This document shows, piece after piece, positions 7,566 through 12,343 of a stretch of 12,343 nt of DNA. This DNA is from Solirubrobacterales bacterium (GTDB lineage Bacteria; Actinomycetota; Thermoleophilia; Solirubrobacterales; Solirubrobacteraceae): NCBI GenBank assembly GCA_003157595.1, contig PMKB01000051.1, positions 549-12,891 on the forward strand, given 5' to 3'. A program made the position numbers and the translations under genes. Below the pieces are notes generated by a model. The model ran no database searches. It was given only the letters and a program-made list of their open reading frames with translations, and had not been told where the DNA came from. How positions within the stretch are numbered: the first letter of the stretch is position 1; each line of letters begins with the position of its first letter.

Positions 7566-9064
7566 GCGCCGGCGGCGGCGGCGCGGTCGGGGCGCCGGGC
7601 GAGCTGACCGGCTCGCTGGCGCAGCGGCTGGGCGCGGCGGTCGAGCCGGGCCCCCCGGGCGAGCTGCGTCTGCGCGTCGGCGCCGGCGAGTTCGATTCTG
7701 CCGTTCGGACGCTGCGTGAGGTGGGCGCGCGGTTCGTCAGCATTCTGTCCGCCGACACGCCGGAGCGGGCGCTGGTGGCGGTGTTCGCGCTGCATGGTGA
7801 GCTGGTCGTGCTGCGCGCCCCGGGCGGCGCGCCTGACGGGACGATCGGCAGCTGGTGGCCGGCCGTGCGCTGGGCCGAGCAGGAGCTGGTCGAACGGTGC
7901 TCCGGCGACGGCGGTGGCGCGGGCGGCTACGGGCGCCGCCTGACGGCGCCCGACGCTGACCTGCTCGACCGGCGGGTCGACGGCCTCGACGTCTTCACGA
8001 TCCCCTACGGCCCGGTGCGCTCGGGCGTGTTCGAGGCGATCCAATTCCAGATCGAGACCGGCGGCGAGGATGTCCCGCGGATCCAGACGCGTCCGTTCTT
8101 CAAGCACCGCGGGATGGAGCAGCGCTTCGCCGGCCTGACGCCCGACGCCGGCGTGCACGTCGCCGAGCGCGTCGCCGGCGTCGCGAGCGTCGCCTACGCC
8201 AGCGCGTTCTCCCAGGCCGTGGAGCGCGCCCTGGGCGTCGCGGCGCCGCCGCGGGCGGAGCGCTGGCGGGCCGTGTATGCCGAGCTCGAGCGGATCGCGT
8301 GCCACCTGGACGTGATCGCCAAGCAGGCCGAGGCGGCGGCGCTGTATGTCGGCCAGGCGCGCTTCGGGATCCTCAAGGAGCAGGTGATGCGCCTGCGCGC
8401 GACGCTGACCGGCAGCCGCTTCGGCCGCGGCGTGATAACGCCCGGCGGCGTGCGCTTCGAGGGCGCGATGGAGCTCGACGAGCTGCTCTTGGCGTTGGCC
8501 GGCCTCGAGCGTGAACTGCGCCGCGACCGGCGGCTGTTCCTCGCCACCGCGTCGATGACCGATCGCCTGATCGGCTCCGGGCGCCTGCCGCGGACGCTCG
8601 TGGAGGACCACAGCGCGGTCGGACCGCTCGCGCGCGGGTCGGGGCTCTCGACCGATGCTCGCCACGAGCGTCCCTACGGCGACTACCTGCGCCTGGGCCT
8701 GCGCGTGGTCACCCACCGCGAGGGCGACGCGATGGCCCGCGTGAACGTGCGCTTCGGCGAGCTGTCGGAGTCGCTGCGGATCCTGCGCCAGTCGATCGAT
8801 CATCTGCGCCGCCCCGCCGGCGAGCTCGCGGTTGCCCTGCCGGCTGACGGCGCCGGCGCGGCGTTCGGCTGGGCGGAGGCGCCGCAGGGCGAGCTGGTGA
8901 TCTGGGTCGAGATCCGCGACGGCTTGATCCACCGCGTGCACGTGGCGTCGCCGTCGCTGCGCAACTGGGCCCTGTTCGACCACGCCTTCCCGGACGACGT
9001 GCTGACCGACTTCGCCTTCATCGAGCACAGCTTCGGGCTGAGCGTCGCGGGAGCGGATCGCTGA
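7562..9064 (+). CDS. HyfG/NuoCD-like large subunit lacking all Ni-Fe cysteines
   Basis: This 500-residue soluble subunit has a NuoC-like (30-kDa) domain at about 30-130 and a NuoD/HycE-like (49-kDa) domain from about 145. Alignable motifs include YGPVRSGVFEAIQFQIETG (149-167), FFKHRGMEQRFAGL (179-192) and RPYGDYLRLGLRV (370-382). In Ni-Fe hydrogenases the segment after HRGME reads ERVCGIC; here it is ERVAGVA (202-208), so both cysteines are Ala. The C-terminal DPCxxC is also absent: the end is SFGLSVAGADR (490-500), with Ser494 and Gly497 at the cysteine positions. The protein stops at the Arg where hydrogenase precursors are normally cleaved, like NuoD. No Ni-Fe centre can be bound, so this is not a hydrogenase; it fits the Ehr class. 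The start is GTG 7562, overlapping the previous stop by 4 nt, followed by a Gly-rich N-terminus. Confidence 0.9.
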   Translation: MSAGGGGAVGAPGELTGSLAQRLGAAVEPGPPGELRLRVGAGEFDSAVRTLREVGARFVSILSADTPERALVAVFALHGELVVLRAPGGAPDGTIGSWWPAVRWAEQELVERCSGDGGGAGGYGRRLTAPDADLLDRRVDGLDVFTIPYGPVRSGVFEAIQFQIETGGEDVPRIQTRPFFKHRGMEQRFAGLTPDAGVHVAERVAGVASVAYASAFSQAVERALGVAAPPRAERWRAVYAELERIACHLDVIAKQAEAAALYVGQARFGILKEQVMRLRATLTGSRFGRGVITPGGVRFEGAMELDELLLALAGLERELRRDRRLFLATASMTDRLIGSGRLPRTLVEDHSAVGPLARGSGLSTDARHERPYGDYLRLGLRVVTHREGDAMARVNVRFGELSESLRILRQSIDHLRRPAGELAVALPADGAGAAFGWAEAPQGELVIWVEIRDGLIHRVHVASPSLRNWALFDHAFPDDVLTDFAFIEHSFGLSVAGADR

Positions 9065-9846
9065 TGCTCGAGTGGATTCCTCGAGGACTGCGCGGGGGCC
9101 GGGTAACCACGCGATACCCGCACCGCGAGGAGGCGGCCCCGCCGGGCTACCGTGGCCGTGTGGCGCTGCTGAACGACGCCGGCGCCGAGCGGGGGCTGGC
9201 CACCGTGTGCCCGACCGGCGCGATCGCGCTCGACGCGCAGCGGCGGCTGACGCTCGACCGCGGCCGCTGCATCCTTTGCGGGGCGTGCGTGGCGGCGGAG
9301 CCGGAGCGCTTCGCCTTCGAGTCGCGCTACCAGACCGCCGCGCGCTCACGCTCGGCGCTGATCGCCGGCGGCCCGGACGGCGCCGGCGGCGTCGAGCCGG
9401 CTCGCCGCGCGCTGGGTGAGCGGGCCGCTGCGCTGCGGCGCTCGATCCACGTGCGCCACATCGACTGCGGCTCCGACGGCTCCGAGGAGTGGGAGATCCA
9501 GGCCCTGTGGAACCCCCACTACGACATCCAGCGGCTGGGCTTCTTCCTCACCGCCGCTCCGCGCCACGCCGACGTGTTGCTCGTCACCGGCCCCGTGACC
9601 AGCGCGATGCGCCTGCCGCTGGAGCGCACATGGGAGGTCATGCCCGAGCCCAAGGCGCTGGTGGCCGTCGGCACCGACGCCTGCTCCGGCGGCCTCAGCG
9701 CCGCCGGGTCGCTGAGCGCCGGAGGCGTGGACGCCGTGCTGGGCGTCGATGTGTACGTGCCCGGCTCCCCGCCCGCGCCGATCGCGATCATGCACGGCCT
9801 GCTGCTCGCAACCGGCCTGCTGGGCGCCGCTGAGGTGAGCGCGTGA
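9064..9846 (+). CDS. Ferredoxin domain plus HyfI/NuoB-like small subunit with altered cluster ligands
   Basis: This 260-residue protein fuses a HyfH-like ferredoxin region (about 30-85) to a HyfI/NuoB-like domain (about 128-255). The ferredoxin region keeps one complete set of four [4Fe-4S] ligands, C49 (VCPTGAI) plus C69, C72 and C75 (CILCGAC). The four ligands of the other cluster are gone together: the first CxxCxxC is missing and Glu79 stands where the last Cys would be. In the NuoB-like domain, alignment to DxGSCNGCExEI gives DCGSDGSEEWEI (134-145), so CxxC becomes D138/E141. The third Cys is D205 (VGTDACSGG) and PGCPP is PGSPP (S235). The proximal N2-type cluster therefore cannot form normally. 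Two unpaired cysteines, C135 and C207, sit beside the lost positions. It starts with TGATG overlap at 9064 and ends in GTGA. Confidence 0.88.
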   Translation: MLEWIPRGLRGGRVTTRYPHREEAAPPGYRGRVALLNDAGAERGLATVCPTGAIALDAQRRLTLDRGRCILCGACVAAEPERFAFESRYQTAARSRSALIAGGPDGAGGVEPARRALGERAAALRRSIHVRHIDCGSDGSEEWEIQALWNPHYDIQRLGFFLTAAPRHADVLLVTGPVTSAMRLPLERTWEVMPEPKALVAVGTDACSGGLSAAGSLSAGGVDAVLGVDVYVPGSPPAPIAIMHGLLLATGLLGAAEVSA

Positions 9847-11819
9847 ACGCGGTCTACGCCGTCGCCATGGGCGCCCTCGCGCTCGCGCCGGCGCTTGCGC
9901 TGCGCACGCGTCGCCTGGCGTCGCTGTGCGCCGCCGCCGGCTGCACGCTGCTCGTGATCGTCGGGCTGACTGCGGCGCTCGACGGCGCGCGGCCGGTGCT
10001 CGAGCTCGGCAGCTGGCTCGGCTTCGGCCACAGCGCGCTGCGCGCGGACGGTCTCGCCGGCATCTTCCTCGCGCTCACCGGCCTGTGCGGCGCGGCGGTG
10101 TCGCTCGCCTACGCGGGGCTTCCCGCCGGTCGCTGGCTGACGGCGCTCGGCGCCGCGCTGCTCCTGTCGGTGGCGGTCGCGATCGGCTCCGACAACGCCT
10201 TCCTCTTCCTGCTGGCCTGGGAGGCGGTGACGGTCTGCATCTATCTGATCTCGAGCGCCGGCCGCGACCGCGAGGAGCTGATCGCCGGCTATCTCACCGG
10301 CGGGCTGGCGAAGCTCGGCGGCGCGGCGCTGCTTGCCGCCTTCGGGCTGCTGTACGCGCACACCCACAGCTTCTCGCTGGAGGCGTGGACGCACGCCGCG
10401 CTGCCGGCGGGAACGCGGAGCGTGCTGTTCGTGCTGTTCCTCGTCTGCTTCGCGACGAAGGTCGGCCTGGTCCCGCTGCAGGGCGGTTTGCCCGCCGGCT
10501 ACGGCTCGGCGCCCAGGTTGGGCGCCGCATCGCTTTCGGTCGCGCTGTGCGCCGGCTTCTACGGTCTGTGGCGCTTCGAGTTCCAGATCCTCGGGCCGCT
10601 GCCCGTCTGGTGCGGCGACGCGCTGCTGATCGTCGGCGCGATCAGCGCGTTGACCGGCATCACCTACGCCCTCACCCAGGACAACCTGCGGCGCTTCCTC
10701 GGCTATTCCACGGTCGAACACGCCGGTGTCGTGCTCGTCGGGCTCGGCGTCGCGCTGCTCGGCCACGCCGCGCACAAGCCGACGCTCGCCGCCGCCGGCC
10801 TGCTTGCCGCGACGCTGCACGTCTGCTCGCACAACCTGGCCAAGACGCTCGCCCTGATCGGCGTCGATCGCGTCGAGCAGGCGACCGGCCGGCGCACGCT
10901 CGACCCGCTCGGCGGGCTCTCCCGCCTGCTGCCGGCCAGCGCGCTGGCGCTCGGCATCTCCTCGCTGACGCTCGCGGCGATCCCGCCGCTCGGGGGCTTC
11001 GTCAGCGAGTGGTTCACCTTCGAGGCGCTGCTGCAGGCGTTCAGGATGCCGACGCTGCTCTCACGCCTCTTGTGCGCGCTGGCCGGCGCCGCGCTGGCGC
11101 TGACCGCGGGTCTCGGTCTGCTCGCCTTCGCCAAGTACTACAGCTTCATCTTCCTGGGCGCCGCGCGCAGCAAGCTGCGGATGCAGCGCGAGCCCTCGCG
11201 CTGGCCGTTCGGTCTGGTCGCGCTCGGCGCGGTGACGCTCTTCCTCGGCACGGTCGCACCGTGGGAGATCCATGCGATCGGGTCCGGCCTGCAGCCGCTG
11301 CTCGGACTGAACCCGGCCGCGACCACGATCAGCCATCCGCTCGTGCTCGGGCCCGTGTTCACGGGCTTCTCCGTGCTCGCCCCGACCTGGCTGAGCATCG
11401 TGCTGCCGGCGTACGCTGTGCTCGCGATGGTGATCGTGCGAGCGACTCGCGGACGCGAAGCGCGCGTCGCGCCGGTGCGGCGCGCGCCGGTCTGGGTCAG
11501 CGGCAGCGCCGCCGAGCTGGCCGCCGTGCAGTACCGGCCCTCCGCCTACTCCAACCCGATGCGCGTGATCCTGCGCGGCCCGCTCGGATTCCGCAGCTCG
11601 CTGCGCGCCGGCGGCGAGGAGGGCGCGCCGGAGCGCCTGACGCTCGACACGCGCGTCGTGCTCGCGGTCGACCGCTTCGTCTATGGGCCGACCGCCGCGC
11701 TCGCGTTGCGGATCGCGGGACGCGTTCGCGCGCTGCAGTCGGGCAAGCTCTCGTCCTACCTGCTCTACATGCTGATCGCCCTGATCGTCGCCCTCTCCCT
11801 CGTCCCGATCCTGCGCTGA
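9843..11819 (+). CDS. HyfB-like antiporter-type membrane subunit
   Basis: This 658-residue NuoL-family protein is like hydrogenase-4 component B, the second ion-translocating subunit of the complex. The key residues are conserved: E127 in LLAWEAVTVCIYLIS, K206 in CFATKVGLVPL, and H326, H330 and K334 in LHVCSHNLAKTLALIG. Also visible are YSTVEHAG (288-295) and PPLGGFVSEWFTFEALL. The C-terminus, from about 565 (SNPMRVILRGP to LQSGKLSSYLLYML), is the HyfB-type tail with a final membrane helix. One oddity is the loop after K206, which reads QGGLPAGYGSAP (213-224) instead of the usual HxWLPxAHPxAPS, so the histidines and Trp are lost here although HyfF retains them. The start is GTG 9843, overlapping the previous stop by 4 nt, with a good GAGG ribosome site 7 nt upstream. 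Confidence 0.92.
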   Translation: MNAVYAVAMGALALAPALALRTRRLASLCAAAGCTLLVIVGLTAALDGARPVLELGSWLGFGHSALRADGLAGIFLALTGLCGAAVSLAYAGLPAGRWLTALGAALLLSVAVAIGSDNAFLFLLAWEAVTVCIYLISSAGRDREELIAGYLTGGLAKLGGAALLAAFGLLYAHTHSFSLEAWTHAALPAGTRSVLFVLFLVCFATKVGLVPLQGGLPAGYGSAPRLGAASLSVALCAGFYGLWRFEFQILGPLPVWCGDALLIVGAISALTGITYALTQDNLRRFLGYSTVEHAGVVLVGLGVALLGHAAHKPTLAAAGLLAATLHVCSHNLAKTLALIGVDRVEQATGRRTLDPLGGLSRLLPASALALGISSLTLAAIPPLGGFVSEWFTFEALLQAFRMPTLLSRLLCALAGAALALTAGLGLLAFAKYYSFIFLGAARSKLRMQREPSRWPFGLVALGAVTLFLGTVAPWEIHAIGSGLQPLLGLNPAATTISHPLVLGPVFTGFSVLAPTWLSIVLPAYAVLAMVIVRATRGREARVAPVRRAPVWVSGSAAELAAVQYRPSAYSNPMRVILRGPLGFRSSLRAGGEEGAPERLTLDTRVVLAVDRFVYGPTAALALRIAGRVRALQSGKLSSYLLYMLIALIVALSLVPILR

Positions 11820-12250
11820 TGTTCCAGCGAATCCTGCTCGCCTGGGACGGCTCGGAGCTCGCGCTCCAAGCGTTCGACGTGGCGATCGATCTGGCCCGCC
11901 GCTACGAAGCCGAGCTGGTCGCGGTCTCGATCGCCTACTCCCCCACCCACGCCGAGACTGCCGCCGACCGCGAGGAGTCCTCAGATGCCGCACGCCGCTA
12001 TCTGCGGGAGACCTTTCGGGAGGTGGCCGACCGCGCGGAGCGGGTCGGCATGAGCGTCGAGCATCACATCATCGACGGCGAGCCGGCTGACGCGCTGGCC
12101 GGCTACGCCCACGAGCACGGCTTCGACCTGATCATCTGCGGACACCACCACAGCCGGCGTGCTGGACGCCTGCTGTTGCGCGGCGTCACTGAGCGCCTGC
12201 TCGCCGGCAGCACGGTCCCGCTGCTCATCGTCAGCAACGAGGCGCGCTGA
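11819..12250 (+). CDS. Universal stress protein (UspA family)
   Basis: This 143-residue single-domain cytoplasmic protein of the UspA family shows the N-terminal strand FQRILLAWDGSELALQAFDVAIDLA, a central VSIAYSP, and a C-terminal nucleotide-loop region ICGHHHSRRAGRLLLRGVTERLL before VPLLIV. Compared with the ATP-binding consensus G-2x-G-9x-G-S/T, the second Gly is His and the third is Arg (RGVT, shifted by one), so ATP binding is doubtful. The ATG overlaps the stop of the HyfB gene by one base (TGATG), and no separate ribosome site is seen. It is therefore probably co-translated with the membrane complex. A regulatory or protective role for the complex is inference from position only. Confidence 0.93.
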   Translation: MFQRILLAWDGSELALQAFDVAIDLARRYEAELVAVSIAYSPTHAETAADREESSDAARRYLRETFREVADRAERVGMSVEHHIIDGEPADALAGYAHEHGFDLIICGHHHSRRAGRLLLRGVTERLLAGSTVPLLIVSNEAR

Positions 12251-12343
12251 GGCGGGGCGGACGCTGAGTGGCGGCGGCGGGCGGGCCAGCGCGGCTGGCG
12301 GGCGGCGACGGGCGGGCGAGCGCGGAGGGCCGGCGGGCGTGGC
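12251..12343. other. G-rich low-complexity tail at window end
   Basis: The last 93 bases are strongly G-skewed on the + strand, with repeated GGCGGG/GGCGGC units and several GGG runs (for example around 12300-12315). This could form a G-quadruplex in RNA or single-stranded DNA. A GTG at 12268 opens a frame (VAAAGGPARLAGG...) that stays open to the window edge and might be the start of another gene, but 25 low-complexity codons are not enough to claim one. Confidence 0.3.

Noticed and set aside
7148..9349. 733-codon open frame on the minus strand
   Set aside because: It lies antisense to three well-supported genes and has the Arg/Ala/His/Gln-rich composition of a GC-driven shadow frame, with no recognisable domain.
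4459..11819. Functional Ni-Fe hydrogenase-4 or formate hydrogenlyase
   Set aside because: The large subunit lacks all four Ni-Fe cysteines and the small subunit lacks the proximal cluster ligands; no maturation or formate dehydrogenase genes are seen.
4459..11819. Standard respiratory complex I (nuo) operon
   Set aside because: There is no NuoE/F/G, A, J, K or M in the usual order. HyfE and HyfB-type features, NuoC-D fusion and ferredoxin-NuoB fusion match the hydrogenase-4/Ehr type instead.
9926..12250. Longer version of the stress-protein frame starting at 9926
   Set aside because: The upstream part is an out-of-frame shadow of the HyfB gene; UspA similarity begins at ATG 11819.

Overview
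The window is a uniformly GC-rich (about 70% by eye), gene-dense stretch. It has GTG/TTG starts, ATGA/GTGA-type stop-start overlaps and a probably leaderless enolase gene. This style, together with a GGDEF protein carrying a long D-x-(D/E)-Q repeat N-terminus, suggests a high-GC actinobacterium, perhaps of the Thermoleophilia/Solirubrobacterales type. That placement is inference; no rRNA, tRNA or other lineage marker is present.

Layout, all genes on the + strand. (1) 1-1537: a SulP-family anion transporter with a C-terminal STAS domain, its start lying outside the window. (2) 1673-2773: a GGDEF diguanylate cyclase with a repeat-rich acidic N-terminus, followed by a terminator-like hairpin. 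(3) 2911-4185: enolase. (4) 4186-4458: a structured non-coding region holding two tandem perfect palindromes, a possible promoter, and a leader whose last hairpin covers the ribosome binding site of the next gene. (5) 4459-12250: a tightly coupled six-gene operon. It encodes a HyfC-HyfE fusion, HyfF, a HyfG/NuoCD-like large subunit, a ferredoxin/HyfI (NuoB-like) small subunit, HyfB and a universal stress protein. (6) 12251-12343: a G-rich tail with no recognisable product.

The operon is the main interest. By architecture it is a group-4 hydrogenase/complex I-like membrane machine: two antiporter-like proton-channel subunits (HyfB, HyfF), the HyfC/NuoH membrane anchor with HyfE fused to it, and a peripheral arm of large and small subunits. 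The redox chemistry expected of a hydrogenase is missing. All four Ni-Fe cysteines of the large subunit are replaced (ERVAGVA in place of ERVCGIC, and SVAG in place of CxxC at the C-terminus). All four ligands of the proximal Fe-S cluster in the small subunit are replaced by Asp, Glu, Asp and Ser. One [4Fe-4S] ferredoxin-type site remains intact. The ion-translocating Glu/Lys residues of HyfB and HyfF are kept. This fits the 'Ehr' (energy-converting-hydrogenase-related) class, in a more redox-depleted form, and suggests an ion-translocating complex of unknown coupling chemistry. As recalled, the gene content resembles the Mycobacterium tuberculosis Rv0082-Rv0087 (hyc) locus.

The translational coupling through all six genes, plus a possible translational switch in the leader, implies one co-regulated unit that includes the stress protein.
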